The translations under genes were made by a program, and so were the position numbers. Positions 53,121-62,122 of a stretch of DNA of 64,000 nucleotides are shown one piece after another. The stretch covers positions 186,001 through 250,000 of the forward strand of contig JAMOUV010000010.1 of the NCBI GenBank assembly GCA_027067965.1, in the 5' to 3' direction. Below the pieces are notes generated by a model, which worked only from the letters and a program-made list of their open reading frames with translations, made no database searches and was not told the DNA's origin. Every line of letters starts with the position of its first letter. Position 1 is the stretch's first letter. The DNA comes from Flavobacteriales bacterium. GTDB taxonomy: Bacteria; Bacteroidota; Bacteroidia; Flavobacteriales; Flavobacteriaceae.

Positions 53121-54203
53121 TTATTTGTTTTCTAAAATTTCCATTACCTCTTTTAAAGAAACCTTTCTTTTCATAATCTTTCCGTTTTCGTCAATTAAAA
53201 TATGATCCGGAACGCCGGAAATGTAAAATTTTTGTTTCAGGTCTTCATTTTGTAAATAATGAACATGAATCCATGGTAAACCGGATGCTTTAACCTTTTT
53301 CTTCCATCTTTCTTTATCCTTATCAATAGAAATGGATATAACCACGATTTTATCTTTATGGGCCGCTATCTTTTTCAATACCGGCCACTCTGCCATGCAA
53401 GGTCCGCACCATGTTGCCCAAAAATCCAATAAGACCATCTTCCCCCGGAAATCTTGGAGTTGATATTTCTTTCCGTTAATATCTTCAAATTCAAAGTTCA
53501 CCAATTTATTTTCAGAAATTTTCGAAATGCGATCCAAATAGGTTTTTATCTGTTGTCCGTAAAAGCCGTTCTTTTCATTATCCGGCAAAAGCAAATAAAG
53601 TTTTTTCATCAAATCCGGTTGATCCTTTGTCCCTATTAAGCGTATCAAATCCCGCACAATTATAGAAAGGCCGGTCCTATTGTGGCGGGGTTTCCATGCA
53701 TGATAAACACTATCGGCGAATGCGCGGGCCAAACTGTCTTCCAATCGCATAACACGCGATTTAATATTTTCATCTTTACTTTGCACTTCCGTGGCTATTA
53801 GTTTTTTATATTTTTCGATATATTGTTCCGTCTTATTGAAATAATCTTTTACAGGTTCATTTACATCATACGTTTTATATTTAAACTCCGGTTTTCCGTC
53901 ATGCCATTTCATACGAATGTAATCGTTTACCAAAACGAATTCCACGGGTTGATTTTCAATTAAAATAACGGCACGGACAGGATAATCCACTTTTCCGGTA
54001 AAACGAAATTTCCTTTTTTCCACTTCCGCGGTATCCTTTAAGGCGCGATCTTCGGTAATTAAAACTACCTTTTTTACATGTTTATTTACCGGTAATGTTC
54101 CTTTAACTATTAAACCGCTAGAAGCTTGATAACTTCGGCATGCGGAAATAAATAATAAAAGTCCTGTGATAAATAAATACTTGTATTTTATATACTTGTT
54201 CAT
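53121..54203 (-). CDS. Thioredoxin-like (TlpA/ResA-type) lipoprotein
   Basis: The 360-aa protein has a lipoprotein signal (LLLFISAC, Cys22). A DUF4369-like N-terminal beta domain (about 30-130) and a helical linker follow, then a thioredoxin fold with the redox motif WATWCGPC (about 260-267). It probably reduces or exchanges thiols in the periplasm. The domain order is common in Bacteroidota. It lies in a gap between the fic and higBA genes, on the same strand, and is followed by repeat copy 2. Confidence 0.88.
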   Translation of the reverse strand: MNKYIKYKYLFITGLLLFISACRSYQASSGLIVKGTLPVNKHVKKVVLITEDRALKDTAEVEKRKFRFTGKVDYPVRAVILIENQPVEFVLVNDYIRMKWHDGKPEFKYKTYDVNEPVKDYFNKTEQYIEKYKKLIATEVQSKDENIKSRVMRLEDSLARAFADSVYHAWKPRHNRTGLSIIVRDLIRLIGTKDQPDLMKKLYLLLPDNEKNGFYGQQIKTYLDRISKISENKLVNFEFEDINGKKYQLQDFRGKMVLLDFWATWCGPCMAEWPVLKKIAAHKDKIVVISISIDKDKERWKKKVKASGLPWIHVHYLQNEDLKQKFYISGVPDHILIDENGKIMKRKVSLKEVMEILENK

Positions 54204-54395
54204 ATGCAGCCGAAAACTCGATTTATGGATAGAAAAAATATTTTAGCTATAGACATTTCAAATTTAATCAAAATATAAAATCCAAGTTTTGTTTTGGGTT
54301 ATTAAAGTTTGTTTTAAGGGAGTTCGTCCGTTCTGTAATTATTCCTCTATAGATTTTAGAAAATGAGTAATCCCTTTATTGTAAGAAGTTTCGTC

Positions 54396-54510
54396 GATAG
54401 TATTATTTGATAGTATCAAAGGTAGGATTTTTCGGGAAAACTGGGGGAATTTGGATTTATATTTTCATTTAGGCGGAATTTTGAAAATAAGGATTTCTAT
54501 ATTTTCATTT
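54396..54510. repeat. ~115-bp dispersed repeat, copy 3 (3' of higA)
   Basis: Same unit and orientation as copies 1 and 2 (GATAGTATT / GATAGTATC pair at 54396-54417, TACCTTTG on the minus strand, TATATTTTCATTT boxes). It begins 43 bp beyond the higA stop. The remaining gap 54204-54395 to the thioredoxin-like ATG shows no other feature. Confidence 0.88.
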
Positions 54511-54553
54511 TGGAAAATACCAAACTTTAAAAATACCGGATATACTCAACCTG

Positions 54554-54910
54554 TCAATATTCGCGGATAAGCACTTCCGGCGGAATATGCAATTCCCGGC
54601 TGATTTTGCGGATCATATCCAAGGTGAGTTTGCGTTTTTTGTTTAAAATTTCGCTTGCCCGGCTACGGTATCCCAGAATACGCGCCAAATCTTTTTGGGT
54701 CATACCCAATTGCTCCATACGGAATTTAATGGCTTCCACCGGATCCGGTGCTTCAATGGGAAAATGTTTTTCTTCATAATCTTCAATCAATAACGACAAT
54801 ACTTCCAATTCATCCCCTTCGGGCGTTCCGGGAACGGCATCGAATATTTCTTCCAAACGTGCCAGGGCTTGTTGATAATCGGCTTCGGTTTTGATGGGTT
54901 TTATATTCAT
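54554..54910 (-). CDS. higA: HigA-type antitoxin
   Basis: The 118-aa protein has an acidic N-terminal segment and a C-terminal XRE HTH (about 68-118, with GMTQKDLARILGYRSRASEILNKKRKLTL, shortened here as the core LARILGYRSRASEILN). This is the HigA arrangement in which toxin precedes antitoxin. It binds the toxin and represses the operon. The start is 15 bp after the higB stop. Confidence 0.93.
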   Translation of the reverse strand: MNIKPIKTEADYQQALARLEEIFDAVPGTPEGDELEVLSLLIEDYEEKHFPIEAPDPVEAIKFRMEQLGMTQKDLARILGYRSRASEILNKKRKLTLDMIRKISRELHIPPEVLIREY

Positions 54911-54925
54911 TGTCTTTGTTTTTTC

Positions 54926-55219
54926 TCAAATTTTGTTCGCATCGATTTTATCATATTCGGCATGGGTGCCAATGAAACGTATCCACATGATTTTGTAATG
55001 AAAATTTATTCTTGCTATTAATCGATATTTATTCCCTTTTATATCGAATATCACACGGTTGTTTTTTAGTATGCTTGCCGATGGAAAATCATGTTTTAAT
55101 TCATTGAAATTTTCCCATTTAGCTCTCGAAACTTCTTTAAACCAACCTCTTAATGCTTCTTCCGCATCTCTGTGCTTTTCCCAAAATTCTCTCAATGTTC
55201 GTCGCGCGATTATTCGCAT
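54926..55219 (-). CDS. higB: HigB-type mRNA-interferase toxin
   Basis: I chose the ATG at 55219 (97 aa, MRIIARRTLREFWEKH) over one at 55240, which would fall inside the promoter's -7 box. Family features are SRAKWENFNELK, NNRVIFDIKGNKYRL, and IRFIGTHAEYDKID at the end, as in RelE/HigB ribosome-dependent RNases. It is followed by its antitoxin. Confidence 0.93.
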   Translation of the reverse strand: MRIIARRTLREFWEKHRDAEEALRGWFKEVSRAKWENFNELKHDFPSASILKNNRVIFDIKGNKYRLIARINFHYKIMWIRFIGTHAEYDKIDANKI

Positions 55220-55237
55220 ATCTTCGGTTTCACGATA

Positions 55238-55245
55238 CAAATATA
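55238..55245 (-). promoter_or_regulatory. -7 promoter element (TATATTTG) of higBA
   Basis: Exact TAnnTTTG box 18 bp upstream of the chosen higB ATG on the minus strand. Confidence 0.6.
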
Positions 55246-55276
55246 CAAAAATGTTACCAAATTGGGAATAGTTTTT

Positions 55277-56716
55277 TTACTTCCTCACCACCTCCTGCAA
55301 ACTCCTCCACTCCATCCCCACAACCATCAAGCCGTAAAGTATCAAAATCAATACCTTAATGCCCGTTTGGTCCGGCCATTTCTCATACATCCAAAAAGAC
55401 AAGGCGGTAGAGGTGAGCAGGTAAAACAAAATCTTGCCGGTGGGATAGGGAATGCGGTAATGCTTGCGGCCGTAGAAATAGGAAAGCAAGGCCATGACGG
55501 AATAGGCGGCCAACGTGGCCCACGCCGAGGCCATAAAGCTGATACGCGGGATCATGTAAATATTGAATAATATGGTAATCAAGGCGCCGACGGCCGAAAA
55601 AATCATGCCGTAGCGGGTGCGGTCGGTGAGTTTGTACCAAACGGAAAGGTTGAAGTAAATCCCCAAAAACAAATAAGCCGCCAAAATCACCGGTACGATG
55701 TCCAAAGCCACGAGATATTCCGGCCGGTTGATAAAAATTTCCACTATCCACTCCAAAAAAGCAATCACGCCCAGCATCAATATCGAGCCCGCCACCACAA
55801 ACAAGAGCATCACGTTGGCGTATTGGGTTTTGGCATCTTTTTCTTTGTGTTGGTTGAAATAAAACGGTTCGGCGCCCAAGCGAAAGGCGGTGATATACAA
55901 CACCATAAACACCCCGATTTTGTAAATGGCGGCATAAGCGCCCATGATGTTGCTTCCGGCCAGGTAGTCGAGGGCCAATTTGTCGAAGTTTTCATTGATA
56001 ATATAAAACATACCGGCCAGCATTACCGGCGTGCCGTAGCGCAACATTTTTTTCCACAACTGCTTGTCTATGCCCAATTTAAAGCGCACAATCATGGGCA
56101 GGAAAAGTAAAAAGGTGGACAGCGAAGCAATCAAATTGGCGATAAAAATGTAATAGACCTTCGGGCGTTCCGCATACCATTGGATAAGTTTTTCGCTACC
56201 GGAAAACCAAAAGGGTAGCCATAATAGGAAAATAAGGTTAAACAAGGCATAAACCGTTACATGAAACGTCCGGTAAAAGGCAAAACGCAGCGGCCGGTGC
56301 ATTACACGCAAGTAGGCATAAGGAATCACCATCAAGGTATCGAGCAGGAGGATGGAAATAAAAATCAAATAAATCCGTTCGTCCACGTCCATCAGTTCGA
56401 TAAGTGGCCGGCGAAACAGAAATAATAAAACCGTAAAAAATATACTTGTCAGCAGCAGGGACGTAAAGGCCGTGCGCAACACGCGTTTGTCCCGTTCCAA
56501 CAGCGTAAAGAAGCGGAAAAACGCCGTTTCCATACCGTAGGTAAACAGCACGTTGAAAAAAGCGATAAGTACGTAAAATTTGGTATTGATCGAATAGGCC
56601 TGGGGCGGTAATACCTTTGTATGCAAGCCCATGAGAAGCACGTTTATTAAGCGTGGCAACACCGAAGCAATGCCGTAAATGGCCGTATCGCGGGCAAAAC
56701 GTTTGTAAATATTCAC
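55277..56716 (-). CDS. Polysaccharide flippase-like membrane protein (MOP superfamily)
   Basis: Starting at the GTG at 56716 gives 479 aa (VNIYKRFARDTAIYG...), which resembles Wzx/oligosaccharide-flippase N-termini better than the TTG at 56737. About 12-14 membrane helices are visible, with the MOP-type opening DTAIYGIASVLPRLIN. It probably flips lipid-linked sugars. The gene is clearly richer in G+C than its neighbours, and it lies alone on its strand beside the HigBA island. Confidence 0.85.
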   Translation of the reverse strand: MNIYKRFARDTAIYGIASVLPRLINVLLMGLHTKVLPPQAYSINTKFYVLIAFFNVLFTYGMETAFFRFFTLLERDKRVLRTAFTSLLLTSIFFTVLLFLFRRPLIELMDVDERIYLIFISILLLDTLMVIPYAYLRVMHRPLRFAFYRTFHVTVYALFNLIFLLWLPFWFSGSEKLIQWYAERPKVYYIFIANLIASLSTFLLFLPMIVRFKLGIDKQLWKKMLRYGTPVMLAGMFYIINENFDKLALDYLAGSNIMGAYAAIYKIGVFMVLYITAFRLGAEPFYFNQHKEKDAKTQYANVMLLFVVAGSILMLGVIAFLEWIVEIFINRPEYLVALDIVPVILAAYLFLGIYFNLSVWYKLTDRTRYGMIFSAVGALITILFNIYMIPRISFMASAWATLAAYSVMALLSYFYGRKHYRIPYPTGKILFYLLTSTALSFWMYEKWPDQTGIKVLILILYGLMVVGMEWRSLQEVVRK

Positions 56717-56744
56717 AGCAGGAATAATGTTGGTCAATACCGGA

Positions 56745-56752
56745 CAAATTTA
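56745..56752 (-). promoter_or_regulatory. -7 promoter element (TAAATTTG) of the flippase gene
   Basis: Exact TAnnTTTG box 28 bp upstream of the GTG at 56716; it is only 7 bp from the alternative TTG, which favours the GTG. Confidence 0.55.
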
Positions 56753-56974
56753 AGCAATAAAAGTGAACGTCGTCTTTTCCGATAGACCCGAAAATAAATT
56801 GATAATAAATTTTGGTTTGGAATTTTTATCAAAGCGGCGGATTAGTTCAATCTTCAAACTCTTTCTATAATGCTGATAATGAACATTTTGTTTGAAACAA
56901 AATATAAAATACAATCCATTTGACGATCGACGGACAAAATGTATTTTTATTCAAAATGGATAATAAAGAAAAAT

Positions 56975-57169
56975 TTATCTCTTGGATTTTTTATCTATAA
57001 AATACCGCGTTATACTCATAATTGAACCGAAAAGTATGAAATTGAATAAATAACTGTTCAAATCAAAACTCTTTTTTAGATACAATCCTTTAATTAATGC
57101 CATGATAGTAGCATAAAGGAAACCGGAGATAAAAAACCATTTGATAAATGACTTGGAAAAAGACGACAT
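56975..57169 (-). CDS. Small membrane protein, hypothetical
   Basis: The 64-aa frame starts MSSFSKSFIKWFF and has two hydrophobic segments (about 9-28 and 40-56) with Lys/Arg at the ends (DKKSKR), a plausible two-helix small membrane protein. The flanking bases, 56753-56974 and 57170-57277, are AT-rich and hold nothing else recognised. Confidence 0.5.
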   Translation of the reverse strand: MSSFSKSFIKWFFISGFLYATIMALIKGLYLKKSFDLNSYLFNFILFGSIMSITRYFIDKKSKR

Positions 57170-57277
57170 GGGAAATTTATTTTAAATATTTTAAATGATT
57201 CGATAAGGTAAAAATACAAAAAGTTCATGATACGAATGGAGAGCGGAGAATAAGTATTATCCGATAATTATTTTTTT

Positions 57278-57285
57278 TACATTTG
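57278..57285 (+). promoter_or_regulatory. -7 promoter element (TACATTTG) of tRNA-Val
   Basis: Exact TAnnTTTG box 33 bp upstream of the mature tRNA 5' end. Confidence 0.55.
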
Positions 57286-57318
57286 CAAGCGAAACAGCCG
57301 ATCATTCTTCGCTTAATA

Positions 57319-57393
57319 GGGTCCTTAGCTCAGTTGGTTCAGAGCGCTGCCTTGACAGGGCAGAGGCCGGCGGTTCGAGTCCGCCAGGACCCA
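57319..57393 (+). tRNA. tRNA-Val (anticodon GAC)
   Basis: A full cloverleaf: acceptor arms GGGTCCT and AGGACCC, D arm with CTCAGTTGGTTCAGAGC, anticodon stem CTGCC/GGCAG enclosing TTGACAG (anticodon GAC), and T arm GGCGG-TTCGAGT-CCGCC. Discriminator A; 75 nt; no encoded CCA. It lies 38 bp upstream of comM and may share its transcript. Confidence 0.97.
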
Positions 57394-57431
57394 CTTTTTA
57401 ACTTTTTTTGTAATTTGGCTAAAAAAATTAC

Positions 57432-58970
57432 ATGCTTGTTAAAGTTTATAGTGCAGCCATCTACGGCATTGAAGCATTTCCCGTTACCATAGAAGTAAAT
57501 GTGGACAAAGGCGTCGGTTATCATTTGGTAGGATTGCCCGATAAGGCGGTAAGCGAAAGCAGTTTCCGGATTTCGGCCGCATTGGAAAATACCGGACATA
57601 AAATGCCCGGAAAAAAAATGATTATCAATATGGCCCCCGCCGATTTGCGCAAAGAGGGCTCCGCTTATGATTTACCGATAGCGCTCGGTATATTGGCTGC
57701 ATCCGGACAAATCGATACGCAAGATTTGGATAAATACTGGATTTTAGGAGAATTGTCTTTGGATGGAAGTATTAAACCTATTAAAGGTGCTCTTCCGATT
57801 ACACTCAAAGCCAAGGAAGAAGGTTATAAAGCCGTTATTTTACCGGAAGAAAACAGAAACGAAGCCGCCATTGTGGACGGTATTGATGTATATGGAGCAA
57901 ATAATATTCGACAGGTCATTGAATTGTTGGAACACGGGACCGGATTGGAACCTTATCGTTTGGATATGGAGCGGCTTTTTAATGAAAACCTCAACCGGTT
58001 TGAACATGATTTTTCGGAAGTGCGTGGGCAGGAGACGGTTAAACGTGCGTTGGAAATTGCTGCTGCAGGCGGGCATAATGTGTTGATGATTGGCCCGCCC
58101 GGAAGCGGTAAAACCATGTTGGCCAAACGCCTACCGGGGATTCTTCCGCCTATGACTTTGGAAGAAGCATTGGAAACAACCAAAATTCATTCCGTGGCGG
58201 GTACATTGAAAAGTGAACACGGTATTGTAACTTCGCGTCCTTTTCGAAGTCCGCATCACACCATATCCGATGTGGCCTTAGTCGGGGGCGGAAGTTATCC
58301 GCAACCCGGAGAAATTTCCCTGGCACACAACGGTGTATTGTTTTTGGACGAACTGCCCGAATTTAAGCGCAGCGTATTGGAAGTAATGCGTCAACCCCTG
58401 GAAGACCGGGAAGTTACGATTTCACGAGCCAGATTTACGGTAAGTTATCCCGCCAGTTTTATGCTGGTAGCCAGCATGAACCCAAGCCCTTCGGGTTACT
58501 TTAATGACCCCAATTCTCCCTTGCGCTCATCCCCTGCCGAAATGCAACGCTATATGAGTAAAATTTCGGGGCCTTTATTGGATAGAATCGATTTGCATAT
58601 TGAAGTGGAACCCGTCCCGTTCGAAAAATTGAGCGATTCCAGGCCGGCCGAATCCAGTGCCAACATACGGAAAAGAGTCATTGAAGCAAGAAAAATTCAA
58701 CACGAACGGTTTAAAGATTATCCTAAAATTCATTACAATGCGCAAATGTCATCCAAATTGATTAGAAAATATTGTCAAATCGATGATGCGTCCGTTCAAT
58801 TGCTCAAAAATGCCATGGAAAAATTGAATTTATCTGCCCGCGCTTATGACAGGATTTTAAAAGTTGCGCGCACTATCGCCGATTTGGAAGCGGCCGACCG
58901 GATTCAACCGCATCATATTGCCGAAGCCATTCAATACCGCAGTTTGGATAGGGAAAGTTGGTTTGCTTAA
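57432..58970 (+). CDS. comM: ComM/YifB-family Mg-chelatase-like AAA+ ATPase
   Basis: The 512-aa protein has an N-terminal Lon-like (S5-fold) domain (about 1-170, [16 protein letters not shown]) and the AAA+ core with Walker [10 protein letters not shown] (about 220-228) and Walker [11 protein letters not shown] (about 300-309). The C-terminal part has [15 protein letters not shown] and the YRSLDR end. In other bacteria this protein is a branch-migration helicase promoting recombination during natural transformation. The window shows no competence genes to support that role here. Confidence 0.93.
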   Translation: MLVKVYSAAIYGIEAFPVTIEVNVDKGVGYHLVGLPDKAVSESSFRISAALENTGHKMPGKKMIINMAPADLRKEGSAYDLPIALGILAASGQIDTQDLDKYWILGELSLDGSIKPIKGALPITLKAKEEGYKAVILPEENRNEAAIVDGIDVYGANNIRQVIELLEHGTGLEPYRLDMERLFNENLNRFEHDFSEVRGQETVKRALEIAAAGGHNVLMIGPPGSGKTMLAKRLPGILPPMTLEEALETTKIHSVAGTLKSEHGIVTSRPFRSPHHTISDVALVGGGSYPQPGEISLAHNGVLFLDELPEFKRSVLEVMRQPLEDREVTISRARFTVSYPASFMLVASMNPSPSGYFNDPNSPLRSSPAEMQRYMSKISGPLLDRIDLHIEVEPVPFEKLSDSRPAESSANIRKRVIEARKIQHERFKDYPKIHYNAQMSSKLIRKYCQIDDASVQLLKNAMEKLNLSARAYDRILKVARTIADLEAADRIQPHHIAEAIQYRSLDRESWFA

Positions 58971-59235
58971 CACGCGATGGAATTTGAATATTTTATCTTT
59001 ATAATTTCTTCATATAGACTTTCTAAAAAACGGTTTTTTTTGATTTGAAAAGTATTCTTAATTCATATTAAGTAGTTTTGTGGCACGATGAACGTTGAAT
59101 ATCAATATTTTATTTATTTTTTCGATAGAATAAAAAATAGAAAACAATACGTTTTTAGAACTTCCCCAAAGAAGGGTTTTGCTCAATTAGACGAGATAAG
59201 TCGAACCGAATAAAAAAAATTGCATTTTTGCAGTT

Positions 59236-60063
59236 ATGAAAAAAATTGCTATTCAAGGAATTGCAGGTTCGTTTCACGATTTGGCTGCGCGTAAATATTT
59301 CGGCGGAGAAGTTGAACTTTGTCCTTGTTCGTATTTTCGTGAATTACCCGAAGTGCTATTGAATGGCAAAAGCGATTATGCCGTGATGGCAATTGAAAAT
59401 ACCTTGGCCGGTGCTATTTTGCCCAATTATATGTTGATAGATGACAATCATTTACACATTACCGGTGAGGTTTATATTCCGGTCAGGCATTCGATTATGG
59501 CTTGGCCCGGCCAATCGATCGAGGAGATTACCGAAGTGTATTCCCATCCCATGGCCTTGCTCCAATGCAAAGGATTTTTCAGGACGCATAGCCATTTGAA
59601 AAGGGTCGAATTCGAAGACACGGCGCAGGCGGCACAAATGATTGCATCCAGCGGAAGAAAAGGAATAGCCGCCATTGCTCCCGCAATTGCCGCCGATTTG
59701 TACGGATTGGAAATACTGCAAAATAATATACAGGATCACCATACCAATACCACCCGTTTTGTCGTTCTTGAGCGAAGTAACGGCACCCAAGCCCCCGAAC
59801 AAGGTAAAATTTCATTTAAAGTGATTTTAAAACACAAGCCCGGCGCTCTGGTGGATTTGCTTCAAATCATAAAAGAAGCCGGTATGAATATGACCAAAAT
59901 TCAATCGGTACCTATTTATGACCGGCCGTGGGAATATGCTTTTTTTATCGATGCCTTGTATGAAAATAAACCCTTATTGGATCAAACAATGCGGGCAATA
60001 GATCGGGAGAGCGAGAATTTACATATTTTTGGAATTTATCCTGCTGGAAATAAAGATGTATAA
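59236..60063 (+). CDS. pheA: Prephenate dehydratase
   Basis: The 275-aa protein has GIAGSFHDLAA at the start, MAIENTLAGAI (about 51-61), and the catalytic TRF motif in NTTRFVVLE (about 169). A C-terminal ACT domain (about 190-265) contains KHKPGALVDLL and a KIQSVP stretch, so feedback by Phe is likely. It converts prephenate to phenylpyruvate. The 265 bp upstream (58971-59235) hold no clear leader peptide or attenuator. It is the first gene of the aromatic block. Confidence 0.94.
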   Translation: MKKIAIQGIAGSFHDLAARKYFGGEVELCPCSYFRELPEVLLNGKSDYAVMAIENTLAGAILPNYMLIDDNHLHITGEVYIPVRHSIMAWPGQSIEEITEVYSHPMALLQCKGFFRTHSHLKRVEFEDTAQAAQMIASSGRKGIAAIAPAIAADLYGLEILQNNIQDHHTNTTRFVVLERSNGTQAPEQGKISFKVILKHKPGALVDLLQIIKEAGMNMTKIQSVPIYDRPWEYAFFIDALYENKPLLDQTMRAIDRESENLHIFGIYPAGNKDV

Positions 60064-60065
60064 AA

Positions 60066-61208
60066 ATGAAACCGTCAAAAAAATTAAGTGGCATTCAAGA
60101 TTATTACTTTGCCCGTAAACGCCAGGAGATTGCCCGTTTGGAATCGGAAGGAGCCCGTTTTCTCACGTTGGCCATAGGTAATCCGGATTTGGATCCGCCG
60201 GAAGAAGTGATAGAAAGTTTGAAAACTCATTTAAAAGATCCGGGCGCTCATAAATATCAGATGTACAGCGGTTTACCTTCATTTAAGCAAGCCATTGCCG
60301 ATTTTTATTCTCGTCATTTCGGCGTGCATGTCGATTCCGCCACTCAAATATTACCCTTAATGGGTTCTAAATCGGGAATTATGTGGCTTTCGCTTGCTTA
60401 TCTGGATCCGGGCGACAAAGCACTCATCCCCGAACCGGGATATATGGCTTATGCATCGGTAACCAAATTGGCGGGAGGTCTTCCCGATTATTTCGATTTG
60501 TTACCCGAAAAAAAATGGCAACCCGATTTGGATGATTTGAAAAACAAAGCGAAACAGGCCAAAATCATGTGGTTGAATTATACCAATATGCCTACGGGAA
60601 CCGTTGCCGATCGCGACTTTCTAAAAAAAATTGTCGATTTGGCTATTGAAAATGATATTATCATCGCATTTGATAATCCTTACTCCTTAATTAGCGATCA
60701 AAAAACCAGTATTTTGGAATTTTCGGATCATGCACCGGTAGTGGAATTTCAATCGATGAGCAAAAATTTTAATATGGCCGGATGGCGAATGGGTTGGGTA
60801 GCCGGAAACAAAGAAATTGTAGCCAATATTGCCAAAGTCCAAAACAATGCGGAAACGGGGATGTTTTATCCGATGCAAAAAGCAGGTGAAACGGCTTTGA
60901 AAATCTCGGATAGATGGTTTGAATACATCAATGATATTTATAACCGCCGGAAGAAGAAAGTCCGGGAATTGGCTTCATTATTTGGTGGAACCGTACCCGA
61001 AAAAAGCGGCGGTATGTTTGTATGGGTAAAATTGCCCGAAGGCGTTTCGGGCGAAAAATTATCCGACGAATTGTTTTATAAGCATCATATTTTTATTGCT
61101 CCGGGAACTATTTTCGGAAAGAAACTGGATGGCTATGTGCGTATTTCACTGACCGTTCCGGAAGAAATATATGAAGAGGCCATTCAACGAATAAAAACCG
61201 AACAATAA
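60066..61208 (+). CDS. PLP aminotransferase (aromatic pathway)
   Basis: The 380-aa fold-type I aminotransferase has FLTLAIGNPDLDPPEE near the N-terminus. The Schiff-base Lys lies in SMSKNFNMAGWRMG, with the cofactor Asn/Asp/Tyr residues around MPTGT and DNPYSL. It lies between pheA and tyrA with a 2-bp gap, so phenylpyruvate/4-hydroxyphenylpyruvate transamination is the likely job, by context. Confidence 0.9.
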   Translation: MKPSKKLSGIQDYYFARKRQEIARLESEGARFLTLAIGNPDLDPPEEVIESLKTHLKDPGAHKYQMYSGLPSFKQAIADFYSRHFGVHVDSATQILPLMGSKSGIMWLSLAYLDPGDKALIPEPGYMAYASVTKLAGGLPDYFDLLPEKKWQPDLDDLKNKAKQAKIMWLNYTNMPTGTVADRDFLKKIVDLAIENDIIIAFDNPYSLISDQKTSILEFSDHAPVVEFQSMSKNFNMAGWRMGWVAGNKEIVANIAKVQNNAETGMFYPMQKAGETALKISDRWFEYINDIYNRRKKKVRELASLFGGTVPEKSGGMFVWVKLPEGVSGEKLSDELFYKHHIFIAPGTIFGKKLDGYVRISLTVPEEIYEEAIQRIKTEQ

Positions 61209-61270
61209 AAGTTTCTCGCTTGATTTTGTATACTTGACAAAATGAACAAAGCTTCAAATTTTTAAGTACA

Positions 61271-62119
61271 TTGAAAAAAATAGGTATCATAGGAACCGGC
61301 TTGATCGGCGGAAGTTACGGATTGGCATTAAAGCAATTAGGCGGATATCGTATTTATGCCGCCGATGCTTCGCGAAAGCACTTAAATCTCGCGTTGAATG
61401 CGGGTTTGGCTGATGAAGAATTAACGCCGGACCTTTATGCGGAAATGGACGGAATTATATTATCCGTTCCCGTAGATGTTTTACCCCGCTTGGCCGTGGA
61501 AGTATTGGAACGTACCTCCCGAAACACTTGGATTTTCGATACGGGTTCCATTAAATCGAATTTGGCTTCGTTTTTAAGTAAACATGCTGAACGTAAACGT
61601 TTTGTGCTTTCTCATCCTATTGCCGGAACGGAATATTCGGGCCCCGGCGCGGCAAAAACCGGATTGTTCGAAGGAAAAATAAATATTATTTGTAATCCCG
61701 GCGAAAGCGATAAGAATATTTTAAAAGAAGTCATCGATTTACATGAAAAATTGGGCATGACCAATCATTTTTTGGATGCACAAGAACATGATGAACATAT
61801 TGCCTACGTGTCGCATTTATCGCATATAAGTTCTTTCTTATTGGGAAAAACGGTAATGGACGTGGAATCCGACGAAAAAAACATTTTCTTAATGGCCGGT
61901 AGCGGATTTGCTTCGACGGTGAGGTTGGCCAAAAGTTCGCCGGATACATGGACTCCTATTTTTCTTGAAAATAAAACCGCTTTGCTCAAAGTAATGCGCC
62001 AATATTTGCAAAACCTGAATTATTTTGCATCTTTGTTAGAAGAAAAAAAAAATGAAGAAATTCATACTTTACTAAAAGAAATAAATAAAATAGGAAAAAT
62101 TATTGACGGAATCAGATAG
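61271..62119 (+). CDS. tyrA: Prephenate dehydrogenase
   Basis: The 282-aa protein starts at a TTG with the Rossmann motif IGIIGTGLIGGSYG, and has DTGSIKSNL and the catalytic-His region LSHPIAGTEYSG. It oxidises prephenate to 4-hydroxyphenylpyruvate in Tyr synthesis. No ACT domain is attached. It is in line with pheA and the aminotransferase and 3 bp before the DAHP synthase gene. Confidence 0.93.
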   Translation: MKKIGIIGTGLIGGSYGLALKQLGGYRIYAADASRKHLNLALNAGLADEELTPDLYAEMDGIILSVPVDVLPRLAVEVLERTSRNTWIFDTGSIKSNLASFLSKHAERKRFVLSHPIAGTEYSGPGAAKTGLFEGKINIICNPGESDKNILKEVIDLHEKLGMTNHFLDAQEHDEHIAYVSHLSHISSFLLGKTVMDVESDEKNIFLMAGSGFASTVRLAKSSPDTWTPIFLENKTALLKVMRQYLQNLNYFASLLEEKKNEEIHTLLKEINKIGKIIDGIR

Positions 62120-62122
62120 AAT

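Noticed and set aside
51808-54510. The three repeats as integron attC sites
   Set aside because: No GTTRRRY core or matching inverse core in any copy, and no integrase in the window. The cassette-like layout is kept as an open observation only.
58971-59235. Attenuator or leader peptide before pheA
   Set aside because: No short frame rich in Phe or Tyr codons and no alternative-hairpin pair was found.
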